From the NCBI GenBank assembly GCA_016802295.1, contig JAESIW010000200.1:145353-209352 (forward strand): DNA of 64,000 nt. The letters are read 5' to 3'. The notes under the pieces were generated by a model, which saw only the letters and a list, made by a program, of their open reading frames with translations, ran no database searches and was not told the origin of the DNA. Origin of the DNA: Brachionus rotundiformis. Its lineage: Eukaryota; Rotifera; Eurotatoria; Ploima; Brachionidae. This document shows positions 42,259 to 52,738 of this stretch, piece by piece; the first letter of the stretch is position 1; every line of letters starts with the position of its first letter. The translations under genes were made by a program, and so were the position numbers.

Positions 42259-43656
42259 TTAGGAATAATTAAATGTTAAGTCGGGCGACACAGCACGATT
42301 ATCTTTTCTATTGAACAAAAAAATAACCAATTTGACCAAAAGTTCTATTATCTCTGCAAAAGTAAGAAAGCTGGCGCCAAGACACACTCCCAAGAATCCG
42401 CCAATTTCTGCTTTCAATTGCTCGAATGTTTTGGAAATTTTCTCCTCTACAAACTTGATAGATATGTCATTAAAGAATATATTGACTGCTAGGTAGTTTG
42501 TTTCGTCCGCTGTACCATACTTGGGAAATAAAAAATTTTCCTTATAAAATTCACTTGGGAATTTAGAATAGGAAATTTTGAAATCATAGGTCATCGACTC
42601 ACACTCTTCTGGACAATATTTAAAGCAATTTTTGTTCTCATTTGAGTTAAGAAATTGATCATAATTTTCTAATATGCATTTGAATTTGGTAAAATTACAA
42701 GCTTCTGAATATTTGATACCAAACATATCTGGATAGTAGCAGCCACACTTTTCCCTTAGGTACTCATAGTAGCACAATATTAGGCACATTTTTTGCTGAT
42801 ATTGGGCAAACAACTTGACTGTTTGGTCATACAAGTTTGATATTTGTGGATTAGTTTGGCCCTGTTTGACACAATTGCTGTATGGTTTGTCCAATTTGGT
42901 CGAGTATTTTTGCTCTACGGCAATGTTTGCTTCGAAGCCGGGCGACAAGTCTATAAAGTCAGTTTCAGTGAATGGCTTGGTCGAAGCATTGTGTATGAAA
43001 AGCCTAATGCCTTCTGTCTGTACAATACTTGTTATATTACCAATATTGAAAATGATACTAAAACCATTTCTGAGACCAGGGATATTAGAGTTGTGCAGAG
43101 TGTGGCTTGATCCATTGCTAAGTCTTCCTGAATTAAATGTATAGCATTTTCCAAAACTTGGCAAAAAAAAATTTTCCAAATTGACTAAATCATGTGGTTC
43201 GGTGTTGAAAGTTATTTCTTTGGCATCAAGAGACTTAAAGGCATCTGTATGGTTGTCTGAGATCAATTTTAGTACATTTAGCTGAAGGCAATATTCGTAA
43301 ATCCAATAGCCACTAGTTATAATATAATTTTCACAGCGTTCCAAATAAAAGCTTTCATTAAGCATGTTCTCAATAAGATACATTTTTTGATCATATGGGC
43401 TTTTGTTGCAGAATGTTACTGCTGGAAACTGAATAGATGGCAAATGGCGGTCAGCAATGACAGTGTTTACTTCATAGCTGAAAAATTCCATAAAACTCTT
43501 GGCAAGATTGAAGACACAATAGGAACTGGCAAGTACTAGACAAATGGTCCATGCCACTTTCAAAACCAAGTTTGTGTTTTTGACAATATTCGAAAGGCCA
43601 TGAAGACTTGAGGACTCAGCCACTTCAATAAAGACTTGGGAAATTTTTTTTGACAT
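42259..43656 (-). CDS. DEG/ENaC-family ion channel, copy B1
   Basis: 465 residues, intronless; a second DEG/ENaC subfamily clearly different from A1/A2. His-Gly gating motif at 19-20 (SSLHGLSNIV), TM1 at ~31-55, post-TM1 FPAVTFCNKSPYD, Cys-rich ectodomain (YEYLREKCGCYYPD, YCPEECESMTYD), and TM2 with the G-A-S selectivity filter (427-429) in GVCLGASFLTFAE. Compared with B2/B3, differences cluster at residues ~85-165 and the C-terminus is longer (RAVSPDLTFNYS against RVQTF). It is divergently oriented to a glycosyltransferase-like gene 1.19 kb away. Stimulus unknown; plasma-membrane cation channel by family. Confidence 0.9.
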   Translation of the reverse strand: MSKKISQVFIEVAESSSLHGLSNIVKNTNLVLKVAWTICLVLASSYCVFNLAKSFMEFFSYEVNTVIADRHLPSIQFPAVTFCNKSPYDQKMYLIENMLNESFYLERCENYIITSGYWIYEYCLQLNVLKLISDNHTDAFKSLDAKEITFNTEPHDLVNLENFFLPSFGKCYTFNSGRLSNGSSHTLHNSNIPGLRNGFSIIFNIGNITSIVQTEGIRLFIHNASTKPFTETDFIDLSPGFEANIAVEQKYSTKLDKPYSNCVKQGQTNPQISNLYDQTVKLFAQYQQKMCLILCYYEYLREKCGCYYPDMFGIKYSEACNFTKFKCILENYDQFLNSNENKNCFKYCPEECESMTYDFKISYSKFPSEFYKENFLFPKYGTADETNYLAVNIFFNDISIKFVEEKISKTFEQLKAEIGGFLGVCLGASFLTFAEIIELLVKLVIFLFNRKDNRAVSPDLTFNYS

Positions 43657-44842
43657 TTTTTTACCAAATTTTTGTTAATTTTAAATAAATTTAAAATGGT
43701 ATTTATAAGAAAAAAATCAAAAATGAATTTTAAAATTTGTTTATTCAACTTTTTGATCAGATTTTAATAAGATTTTAATAAACATTAAATTTTAATACGT
43801 TTCTTGAACATTCAAGTTATGGAAAATCAATACTTTTGCTGCCAAACAGTCACAATAATCAGGTACCAGACTAGGCAGCTTTCTCGGTCCTGAATATAAT
43901 AAAACAAAATAAATGTTTTATTCTTATCTTTATATCATTCCCTTTTCTCCACAAATATTCTGAACAAAAAATTTTAAACTGTAAATTTTCCATAAGGCTT
44001 ATGCTCTTGTGTGATCATTTTTTTTCTTTTTTACAAATTGAACGACATGAAAATAACACATTGGTCATTCTACATTACTAAATGAATTCTGAGCGGCATT
44101 CTAAGAAGCCAACTATGTGTCTGGCAACCATGTTCTTTTAACTGTTAAATGTTCGTATTCTAGTGCAGTCAAATTATTTATATTCCGGATTAATTGAATT
44201 TAGTCACTTTTCATCCATTTTAATTGCTCATTTCCTTGAGTTTGATGAAAATCATTATGAAATGGGATATATTATTTTAATAAAGTGTCCACCAAAATCA
44301 ATTAAATTACAAGACTAAAAAATATATTTAGTCCTGAATTATATTGATAACGCTTGTGGAAAAATCAATTAATGAATAATAAATCAATTATTTTAACACA
44401 TAATCTGCTACCATTTCACCCATTTTTTTTAAAAATCTTTAGAATCGTTTTAATTGAAGAATGTCAAGCAGAGATTGATTTTCATGTGTTACAGAACATG
44501 CTAAATCATAATCGAGGATTGTGCAAAATTCTGCATGCACTAAATCTTGCAGAAATTTGCACACATAAAAAATTAAACTTAATATTGAAATCAATTGCTT
44601 TTTCCTCGTAATAAGGCATCGGAAGCTTGTTTTCCATTTCGGGAAGGACTTTTTTAAAACATATTAGTTTTTAGTTACAAATTTTAAGCTCAATAGGATT
44701 TTTATGGAATACCAGATAAAAAATGACCCAAAAAAGAAAAAAGAAAGATAAATTCGAGTGTAAAATCCTAAGATATAAGTTTAGGACTTTAGATAAGATA
44801 GAGTAAATAGTTTTTTAAATTTTTATGTTTTATATTAAGATA
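43657..44842. other. Divergent intergenic region of cassette copy 1
   Basis: Holds the upstream regions of both cassette genes. The first ~200 bases after the channel start (43657-43850) match the upstream region of B2/B3. A border repeat lies at 44137-44240. There is no other gene; an open stretch at 44354-44611 has no similarity. Confidence 0.5.
44137..44240 (+). repeat. Border repeat R1
   Basis: First of six ~100-bp related copies sharing TTTAACTGTTAAATGTTCG, TGCAGTCAAATTAT and TAGTCACTTTTCATCCATTTT. It lies inside the divergent region of cassette 1, upstream of the glycosyltransferase-like gene. Confidence 0.8.
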
Positions 44843-45871
44843 ATGAATATGAAAAAAATATTATTCTCTTTATTTTTTTTAACTTTTTTAATTGTTTTAT
44901 TTTACATCAAATATGATAACCAAATTTTTGATAATTTTTGGTATGGAAAAATTGGTGAAAATAATTTTACCAATAGATATGAGCTAATGGCAATCAACAT
45001 AGATGATCAAACCAATGTGTTCTATTTTTTCTATCTTCCGTTCGTAGTCGAGGCCTGGAAATTAATTGGATTCAAAAGTGTCATTCTTTTGGTCACATCC
45101 AAAGCCGAAAGTGTGGACAAAGTGACAAGTCCGCTAGTGGCCAAAACAATCGAGTACTTGAAAAAGCAACAGGCTGTTCTGCTTTTGGTAAAATCGCAAA
45201 AAAACTACACAAAAATAACAGCAATGGTCTGCAGGCTGCTTGTCGGTCTAGTGGAAGAACTTGATGACGAGGATTTTGTGTTTACAAGTGACTCGGATCT
45301 TGTACCTGTTGGCAAAAGCTACTACATGTTTAAAGATCCAGATGCAATCACTGTCCTAAATGCTTTTTGTTGTGGCAAATTTGACCACCAGGGCAAAATG
45401 TATGAAATGTATCCGATGGGACATGTTGGCATGAAGAAAAAAGTGTGGAGAGAAGTGATGAACCTGAGCTCTAGTACACAGATAAACTCTCAAAGTGTAA
45501 TCCAATTGGTTTCTCAGAATTTAGGAGCAGATATTGTCAAGGAGGATGAGAAAATAGCGAGAGGAGATGCGACATGGGGAGCTGACCAGACCATCTTAAG
45601 CGTCAAGATATCCCAGTATGTCAATGAGCAGAAAAAGGCTAGATTAATCAAGAAGAAGTATGCTGGCAAAAGATATGACAGATCAATGTCCGATTCAGCT
45701 CTTTTGAAACTGAAAGATTACCGTTTTGAAAGCATAACCGACTTTCATGCTTTTCATTCTGATTTTTTGAAAAGATGGTCCACCTCGGACGCTCTTTTCA
45801 GGCGCATGTTCAACAATCAGACCTATTCGTTCTTAATCAAGTACTTTAATGAGTTTAAAAGTTTAATTTAA
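44843..45871 (+). CDS. Type II membrane glycosyltransferase-like protein, copy 1
   Basis: 342 residues from the ATG homologous to the start in the other copies (an upstream in-frame ATG at 44825 is unique to this copy). A short cytoplasmic tail and a single N-terminal membrane anchor (ILFSLFFLTFLIVLFYIK) give a Golgi-type topology. The luminal part has a GT-A-like DxD motif (FTSDSDLVPVG, Asp150/Asp152), and later WGADQTILSVKISQYVN and FHAFHSDFLKRWS. I cannot name the family or sugar donor; it resembles invertebrate nucleotide-sugar transferases by anchor, DxD and length. It lacks three residues present in copies 2 and 3 (one Asn and an Ala-Ser pair). Single exon. Confidence 0.7.
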   Translation: MNMKKILFSLFFLTFLIVLFYIKYDNQIFDNFWYGKIGENNFTNRYELMAINIDDQTNVFYFFYLPFVVEAWKLIGFKSVILLVTSKAESVDKVTSPLVAKTIEYLKKQQAVLLLVKSQKNYTKITAMVCRLLVGLVEELDDEDFVFTSDSDLVPVGKSYYMFKDPDAITVLNAFCCGKFDHQGKMYEMYPMGHVGMKKKVWREVMNLSSSTQINSQSVIQLVSQNLGADIVKEDEKIARGDATWGADQTILSVKISQYVNEQKKARLIKKKYAGKRYDRSMSDSALLKLKDYRFESITDFHAFHSDFLKRWSTSDALFRRMFNNQTYSFLIKYFNEFKSLI

Positions 45872-45946
45872 TAAATTTATTTGTAAAAATCATTTTTTAT
45901 CAAGTCTTTATTTTTGATTAATTATTAATCCGAAATCAGAGTTTAG

Positions 45947-46038
45947 ACGTTTAACTGTTAAATGTTCGTATTCCAATGCAGTCAAATTATTTACATTTGA
46001 AGTTGATTAAATTGAGTCACTTTTCATCCATTTTAATT
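45947..46038 (+). repeat. Border repeat R2
   Basis: Second copy of the ~100-bp border repeat, 76 bp downstream of the glycosyltransferase-like gene and reading away from it. Near-identical to R3 in inverse orientation. Confidence 0.85.
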
Positions 46039-47146
46039 CGTTATTTTATAAATTTTTAGGAGTTTGAAATTTTCTACAAAAAATATTTTTTAATTGAAAA
46101 AGGCTTTGGATCTTGTACATCATACATACAAATCGAATTATCATATATTTTATATCAATTTGTAGAGCAAAGTTAGTTTAATTAAAAACTGATATTTATT
46201 TTGTTTATTTCTAAAACAAAACTTAATATTTTTATGTCTTACGAATTATACTTATTAAAAAAGCCTGTGCGTCTAAACTTTTGTGCAGTACTGTATAATG
46301 CTTAAATTTAGTGTGTACAAGTCAGTTTAATTGGTTATAATCGAAATTAACTAATCTTTAACACTTATTCTCTCTTCCGGCACATGACTCAATTCAACAT
46401 AGTCAAATTTGTGAACCTTTTTTAAAGTAGAAAGTCTTCTAGATCTTCTAGATCAAGTAGTGAATCTAGGCAAGAAAATTCTCAAAAATCAAAACCATCT
46501 CTTGAAAAGTATCTTGGTGCATTCATTTATATTTTTTTCTTTTTCTTTTTGCTACCAAAAAAAGACCATCTTTGGAAATTGCACTGAACTTTAATTGGTT
46601 AACAAGAAAAATTTATTTAATAGAAATTTTATGAATAAAATTTACAATTATTCATTAAAATAACTTTCGTTCTTTAAAAGTACAATTTGTGGAACCATGT
46701 CCAAACAAAATGTGGACAGATAGATTCTTGTCTTGATAAATTTTCAGCAAAATGTTTGACTATTATGGAACACTTTTGTGGTACTTGATTAGTCACATGT
46801 TGGTTTGTTGGTTAAGTTTTGCCACTGAAAAGCTGCCATCTAGAGTCAATTCATTTTCAACTTAAGCACAGTCTTTATTATTCACTTAAAAATTCACTTA
46901 AAAAGTCCTTTTATCTAATAAATTGATTAAAAACTACCTTGTCAAGTATTTTTATTAATTTTGAATTATTTTACCAAGCGCAGACCCCTTTTTCTCAAGC
47001 TTATCTAATAATTTAAAGTATAAAGTATAAAGTCTTTTACGCCTAGGTAAAATTGAGACCAAATTGGATACTTTTTGGGCGCGAAAAGCAAATACATTTT
47101 AAATTAAAAAATAATTTTAGATAAATTAGAATTATTAGGTTATTAA
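46039..47146. other. Loop 1 upstream part
   Basis: Contains a Tc1 end fragment (to 46293) and, at about 46553-46685, a block similar to 52217-52345 (shared ACCATCTTTGGAAATTGCACT). No gene. The sequence just before 47147 presumably holds the dioxygenase promoter. Confidence 0.5.
46190..46293. mobile_element. Terminal fragment of a Tc1-like transposon
   Basis: Ends in the inverted repeat whose reverse complement begins CAGTACTGCACAAAAGTTTA, followed by TA. It matches the opposite-end repeat at 55575 of another truncated Tc1 copy (CAGTATTGCACAAAAGTTTA). No coding part is retained; the internal limit is uncertain. Confidence 0.7.
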
Positions 47147-48767
47147 ATGGACCAAAGTGACATTAGATACATCGATTTGGTCAACAAAGTCGACTATTTG
47201 GAACTTCTGGTAGCTCAAAATGGAACACAAAAGGTCTTAAGGTAAAAATTAGCCTCCCCTAGTCCACTAGCTGACAATCTAGGATTAAGATTCAACCCGC
47301 ACTGGCTCAGATTTAATTGCCAGGCGGCCAACAGCAGACAGCCAAGCACTGGCGAGAGAACCATAGTCATAAATGATGTGCCTCGAAGTTTAAAGATTAG
47401 ATCTGCTGTCAGAGAAAACGATTCTATTAGAATCGCTTGGGACCAGTCATCCAACCAAAGCGACACTCTCATACCAATTGAACTACTGCTCAATAACAGT
47501 CCCTCTGTGTGCACCATCGATTTTGACAAGCACTATGAAACACTGGACACCATTTGCTTTTTTGACTATAATGATTTTTTTACCAATGGTACTAGGAATG
47601 AGGACAAAATATTTGAGTAAAATATTTGCCAACTTTTGCCAATATAAAAAGTTGAATTTGCTTAAAATAAAGATGGGTTAGGTGTTTGGCCGAATATGGT
47701 CTGTGTGCGGTCAGAAATGTTCCAATAGAGGAAAATATGGTGAGAAAACTGGCTGAAATGATTGCTCCTTTGCAAAATACCATCTATGGTGACGTGTTTG
47801 ATGTGAGAATAGACGCAAATCCGATCAATTTGGCTTTTTCTGCTGCCCCGCTTGAGTTCCACAACGACCTCATCTACTACGAGTCTCCACCAGGGATACA
47901 ATTTTTGCACTGCTTAAAGTGACCAATTTTTCAAAAATTTACCAACCTCATCTAATCTTGACTAATTAGATTTGACGAGTCTGTGGTCGGCGGAGAAACG
48001 CTCTTTGTCGATGGTTTTCAAATAGCTGAACAGTTCAGGCGCGACCATCCAACACTCTTTGACACATTGACCAAAGTTGCGACCTCTTTCCAAAAAACCC
48101 ATGACTACAGGGGCAAAAAAATCTTCATCCAGCACTCCAAGCCTCACATAGTTGTCAATAATAGACAAAAAGTAAAAAATAAAAAAGACAAAAATAAAAA
48201 TATTTTATTAAATGATAATCAATTTTTATTTTAGATAATAGGTATTAACTGGGCGCCAGCCAACGAGGCACCGCTAAGAAATTCTACAGAGGTAAGCTAA
48301 TTGCATCAGATGGAATTGGATATTTTTATTTTGGAAATGTTAAGGATGAGGTACGAGCCTACTACGAGGCCTACCTGGAGTTCAACAAAGCGGTCTATGA
48401 CCCAAAGAATATTGTAATTAAAAGAAAATTTATTTTAAGAATTTTATTTAATTTTTGGCATAAAAGACTTCCATCAGGCTAAATCCAGGCGAAGCTGTGT
48501 GCTTCAACAACAGGCGTTTCGTTCACTCCCGCAATGGCTTCAAGCAGCCTAAAGGCTCCAGACACTTCCAAGTAAGCGGCCAGCTTTGAGCTGTACACTC
48601 CTGAAAATTATTTTAAGGGCTGCTATTTGACCATGGAAGAGTTCAAGAGTCAAGTGCTGGCCCTCGAGTACATGCAGAGTAAGAAAAGAGCCGAGCTTAA
48701 TCAAGCATTTGATATTTGCAGCTTAAAGCTCTGGAACACCAATGTAGCCAATAATGATTACTATTAA
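47147..48767 (+). CDS. BBOX1: Gamma-butyrobetaine-dioxygenase-like 2-oxoglutarate oxygenase
   Basis: Exons 47147-47241, 47263-47616, 47682-47918, 47970-48171, 48235-48291, 48345-48413, 48467-48571 and 48618-48767, ~422 residues. Family reaction: Fe(II)/2-oxoglutarate-dependent hydroxylation of gamma-butyrobetaine or trimethyl-lysine in carnitine synthesis. Core motifs: FHNDLIYYESPPGIQFLHCL (iron-binding His210/Asp212), GGETLFVDGF, NPGEAVCFNNRRFVHSRNG (distal His) and GSRHFQGCYL (2-oxoglutarate Arg). The N-terminal WLRFNCQAANSRQ aligns with the family's zinc-binding region but lacks its cysteine cluster. Between the first two segments is an in-frame TAA (47243-47245); a 21-nt GT-AG removal would bypass it, far shorter than other introns here. 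Another candidate intron in the last exon (gtaaga...tttgcag, ~48680-48722) would shorten the C-terminus. BBOX and TMLHE cannot be separated with certainty. Confidence 0.75.
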
Positions 48768-49310
48768 TTTTTTAATAATTTAATTAAGAAAAAAATTTTT
48801 TTAAAAGATTTTATTATTTAATAAATCTTGGATTTTTCTTTGATATCTAGTTTAATTTAAAGGTATATACAACAATAAAATTTGAATTCTACTATAACAC
48901 TAAAAAAATTGGTCAATCATTCATTGGAATCCATGCACCCAGTTTAGCATTATAGTTTATTTAAGTGTCAATGATTTAAATTAGATTTTCTTTTAGGAGA
49001 TTTTGATAACTGAATTTATAAAAGATAAAGAAATTTGTGTCAAGACTTGACTCAATTTTGTCACAAAAAAGCTTTGAAAATTTTTGATTATGATGATTTT
49101 GCATGTGAATTATCTTCTGTTTTGATGGTGTAAATTTTATTTTAAATTTCTTAAAGATAACGCTAGATTATGGAGCAGTGGAAACAAATACCTAAAAGCA
49201 ACAAGATTCGTAACCTTCTCAAACATGCATTAATTCTATAGAAAGCTTTTAAAAAATAATAACCATCCTGCTAATAAATGTGACTTTAATTAGCAAATTG
49301 AAGTAATGAA
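48768..49310. other. Loop 1 downstream part, no gene seen
   Basis: AT-rich 3' flank of the dioxygenase gene, running into border repeat R3. Nothing else recognised. Confidence 0.5.
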
Positions 49311-49400
49311 TTGTAATGGATGAAAAGTGACTCAATTTAATCAACTTCAAATGTAAATAATTTGACTGCATTGGAATACGAACATTTAACAGTTAAACGT
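49311..49400 (-). repeat. Border repeat R3
   Basis: Inverted copy of R2 at mirror distance beyond the copy 2 glycosyltransferase-like gene; differs from R2 in only a few bases. Confidence 0.85.
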
Positions 49401-49475
49401 CTAAACTCTGATTTCGGATTAATAATTAATCAAAAATAAAGACTTGATAAAAAATGATTTTTACAAATAAATTTA

Positions 49476-50513
49476 TTAAATTAAACTTTTAAACTCATTA
49501 AAGTACTTGATTAAGAACGAATAGGTCTGATTGTTGAACATGCGCCTGAAAAGAGCGTCCGAGGTGGACCATCTTTTCAAAAAATCAGAATGAAAAGCAT
49601 GAAAGTCGGTTATGCTTTCAAAACGGTAATCTTTCAGTTTCAAAAGAGCTGAATCGGACATTGATCTGTCATATCTTTTGCCAGCATACTTCTTTTTGAT
49701 TAATCTAGCCTTTTTCTGCTCATTGACATACTGGGATATCTTGACACTCAAAATGGTCTGGTCAGCTCCCCATGTCGCATCTCCTCTCGCTATTTTCTCA
49801 TCCTCCTTGACAATATCTGCTCCTAAATTCTGAGATACCAATTCGATTACACTTTGAGAGTTTATCTGTGTACTAGAGCTTACGTTCATCACTTCTCTCA
49901 ACACTTTTTTCTTCATGCCAACATGTCCCATCGGATACATTTCATACATTTTGCCCTGGTGGTTAAATTTGCCACAGCAAAAAGCATTCAGGACAGTGAT
50001 TGCATCTGGATCTTTAAACATGTAGTAGCTTTTGCCAACAGGTACAAGGTCCGAGTCACTTGTAAACACAAAGTCCTCGTCATCAAGTTCTTCCACTAGA
50101 CCGACAAGCAGCCTGCAGACCATTGCTGTTATTTTTGTGTAGTTTTTTTGAGATTTTACCAAAAGCAGAACAGCCTGTTGCTTTTTCAAGTACTCGATTG
50201 TTTTGGCCACTAGCGGACTAGTCACAGATGCTTTGTCCACACTTTCGGCTTTGGATGTGACCAAAAGAATGACACTTTTGAATCCAATTAATTTCCAGGC
50301 CTCGACTACGAACGGAAGATAGAAAAAATAGAACACATTGGTTTGATCATCTATGTTAATTGCCATTAGCTCATATCTATTGGTAAAATTATTATTTTCA
50401 CCAATTTTTCCATACCGAAAATTATCAAAAATTTGGTTAACATTTTTGATGTAGAATAGAACAATTAAAAAAGTTAAAAAAAATAAAGTGAATAATATTT
50501 TTTTCATTTTCAT
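49476..50513 (-). CDS. Type II membrane glycosyltransferase-like protein, copy 2
   Basis: 345 residues; same anchor, DxD (FTSDSDLVPVG) and WGADQTILSVKI motifs as copy 1. It differs from copy 3 at only a few residues (NFRYGKIG against NFQHGKIG; RLLVGLVEE against RLLVCLVEE) and from copy 1 by a handful more. Intronless. Divergent to channel B2, 2.2 kb away, with a truncated glycosyltransferase fragment in between. Function is inferred from topology and the DxD motif only. Confidence 0.7.
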   Translation of the reverse strand: MKMKKILFTLFFLTFLIVLFYIKNVNQIFDNFRYGKIGENNNFTNRYELMAINIDDQTNVFYFFYLPFVVEAWKLIGFKSVILLVTSKAESVDKASVTSPLVAKTIEYLKKQQAVLLLVKSQKNYTKITAMVCRLLVGLVEELDDEDFVFTSDSDLVPVGKSYYMFKDPDAITVLNAFCCGKFNHQGKMYEMYPMGHVGMKKKVLREVMNVSSSTQINSQSVIELVSQNLGADIVKEDEKIARGDATWGADQTILSVKISQYVNEQKKARLIKKKYAGKRYDRSMSDSALLKLKDYRFESITDFHAFHSDFLKRWSTSDALFRRMFNNQTYSFLIKYFNEFKSLI

Positions 50514-51999
50514 TATCTTAATATAATTTTTTAATGAGTAAAATTTTTAAAGTTATGAAAACCATTTGTTCCAGTCAAAGGAGTATTTTCTGATTAAAAA
50601 AACATTATAAAAACATTATGTCGATATATTAAGTAAATAGAAAATTGATATTTTTTTATCTAAATGCAGCCAATTAACATGTGTCAGAGACAGTATAAGT
50701 GGTAAAAAAGCGGAAGATAGAGTGGAAGCTATTTTAATGACTAATTGTTTATTTTATTAAATATTATTTTAAGGTAAAATTAAATCTTGGAAATTTAATC
50801 CATATTTTATTAAAAGTTTTACTAAACTTTAATTAAAAATTAAAACTTTCTCAACTATAAAATTATTGAAAAAAATTCAATACAGGAAATAAAATAAAAT
50901 TTTATGACCAAATAATAACTGTGGTCAATTCTTTGCCAGCAAAGTCACGTCCTTAAAAAACACAAAGCTTACACCTCATTCTTAATTTGGATTCTTTTTA
51001 ATAAATTTATAAAATTGGCTTTTATTTAAAATTTTAACACCATATTCAAGAGGTTTTCATTTACTAAGTAAATTATTATCTGTTCCTGAAAATCCTAGCT
51101 TGGTTCATTCCAAGTTTTGAGAAAACAATGCCCAAAAATAAGTTGGCATCTTTCTTTCCTTTAAGTACACAACCATTTGACTACTAATATCAATGGCATA
51201 AAAATTTACCAACTCAGGTTTAATTAATCAAACAAAATGAGATTAATAAATAATTTATTTGATTTTAAGTGAAAGTTATTTCAGCGTTATTTCCTTCATA
51301 GTGCAAAGAGCTTAATAATCGAATTTACTAGTTAAACAGAAAATAACCAAAAAATTATGGTTGTAGATTTTTTAAGGCAAATAAAAAAATTAATTTTTAA
51401 TTTTTAATCAATTTTATTTTTTGTCCAATTCTAGTTTAAAATTCGATTTTTTTTTGACAGAATGGTATTGTATAAGGATGAGTAAAAAGGGTTATATCTA
51501 TTCTCTTATTTAATGATCTATCATTTATTTAAATAAAAGAAATAGTGTCTTAAACTATTTGATTAATATCTTAAATTAATGAGTTTATACTTATCTATTT
51601 TTTAATATATAACTTTTAATGAAAAAAAAATGAAAATTAATTTAAACTCTTCTTGAGTAAGAGATATGTTACGGCTGGTTTAAGTAACTGTGTTCCATTA
51701 GCTGTCAAGCTGGTTGAAGAATATATTTCTTCTTTTTTCCGTGAACAATCAATTATCTAAAATATGTATCCTGTAAATCTTCAATAAACTTAATTTTTAT
51801 TTTATTTTAACTTTATTTTAATCTGATGGAGCTTTAGTTCGGATATATTAAAATTGAATAAGAATTGTACCAATTTTTAGAATTGGATAAACAACTGTCT
51901 TTTTTGAATTTTTTCTACAAGATAGGTAGCCAAAGTCATATTTTGGATAATTTAAAAAAAAACCAAATATCAAATTCTTTCTGGTTGTTTATTTATTCT
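50514..51999. other. Intergenic part of left arm
   Basis: AT-rich. It includes a block (about 50690-50760) related in inverse orientation to 52310-52415, and a LINE-like ORF tail at 51659-51760. No intact gene. Confidence 0.45.
51659..51760 (+). mobile_element. Possible LINE ORF tail in left arm (mirror 61204-61305)
   Basis: A 34-codon stretch ending in TAA reads GLSNCVPLAVKLVEEYISSF, resembling the LINE tail in palindrome 1 (GLSQFNPLVVRLVKEYKADY). Too short to be certain. An identical inverted copy exists in the right arm. Confidence 0.4.
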
Positions 52000-52145
52000 C
52001 CTTTGACTGGAACAAATGGTTTTCATAAGAAAAAAATTTATTTATTGAAAAATTATATTAAGATAATAAAAATGAAAAAAATATTATTCATTTTATTTTT
52101 TTTAATCTTTTTAATTGTTTTATTTTACATAAAATTTGATCGGAA
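52000..52145 (+). pseudogene. 5' fragment of the glycosyltransferase-like gene
   Basis: Upstream sequence (CTCCTTTGACTGGAACAAAT) and the first ~22 codons from the ATG at 52072 (anchor FILFFLIFLIVLFYIKF) match the starts of copies 2 and 3; similarity stops at about 52145. It points opposite to copy 2, making a small nested inverted duplication inside the arm. Confidence 0.85.
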
Positions 52146-52738
52146 ACAATGCTTATCAATAATTATTCTATTTGAAGAAGAAAGTGACTTGGCTTTACCA
52201 CGCAGATGACTTGCTACGGAAACCATCTTTGGAAATTGCACTGCACTCTAATTGGTTGACACGAAAGGGTTTGTTGAATGGAAATTTTATTAATAAATAT
52301 TAAAAAAATAAACACTTATTCATTAAAATAAAATTCATTCTTTCTTCCGCCTTCTTGCCACTTACTTTGGTTCTCACACATTGAACTTGGCTGCTTTGAG
52401 ATCGAAAAAATGTCTTTTTAAATGTAATTTGATGTTTTGACATTGCTTTTTTTCATTAAGATATGTTCCATTGTTATCATTGATGTATGGTAGTCTTTAG
52501 ATTTACCAATTACTGTTGTGAAATTGTTTGTTAGCCTAAGTATTGATTTTCCATGACTTGAATGTTTAAAAAACTTAATAAAATTTAATGTTTGGTTTAA
52601 AACTAATTTAAAATTGCTTAATTTACATTATCTTATATCCGCTTTTAACAATGAAAAACTTTTAAAATTCATTTTTGATATTTTTCTTATAAATACCATT
52701 TTGAATTTATTTAAAAATAACAAAAATTTGGTAAAAAA
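52146..52738. other. Upstream region of channel B2
   Basis: Holds the block shared with 46553-46685 (52217-52345), a segment related to the region upstream of the glycosyltransferase-like genes (52310-52415), and ~180 bp shared with the upstream region of B1. No gene. Confidence 0.5.

Larger units (their letters stand above)
44843..46038 (+). repeat. Inverted-repeat arm: cassette copy 1, facing copy 2
   Basis: Gene plus 3' flank pairs with 49311-50513 in reverse orientation (45871 pairs with 49476). The 3' flank (45872-46038) is nearly identical to that of copy 2, including border repeat R2/R3. The loop between, 46039-49310, contains the dioxygenase gene. Confidence 0.85.

Noticed and set aside
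51865..52209. Open frame upstream of channel B2 as an independent 114-residue gene
   Set aside because: Its only recognisable part is the first ~22 codons of the glycosyltransferase-like gene; the rest is upstream DNA without an ATG in good context.
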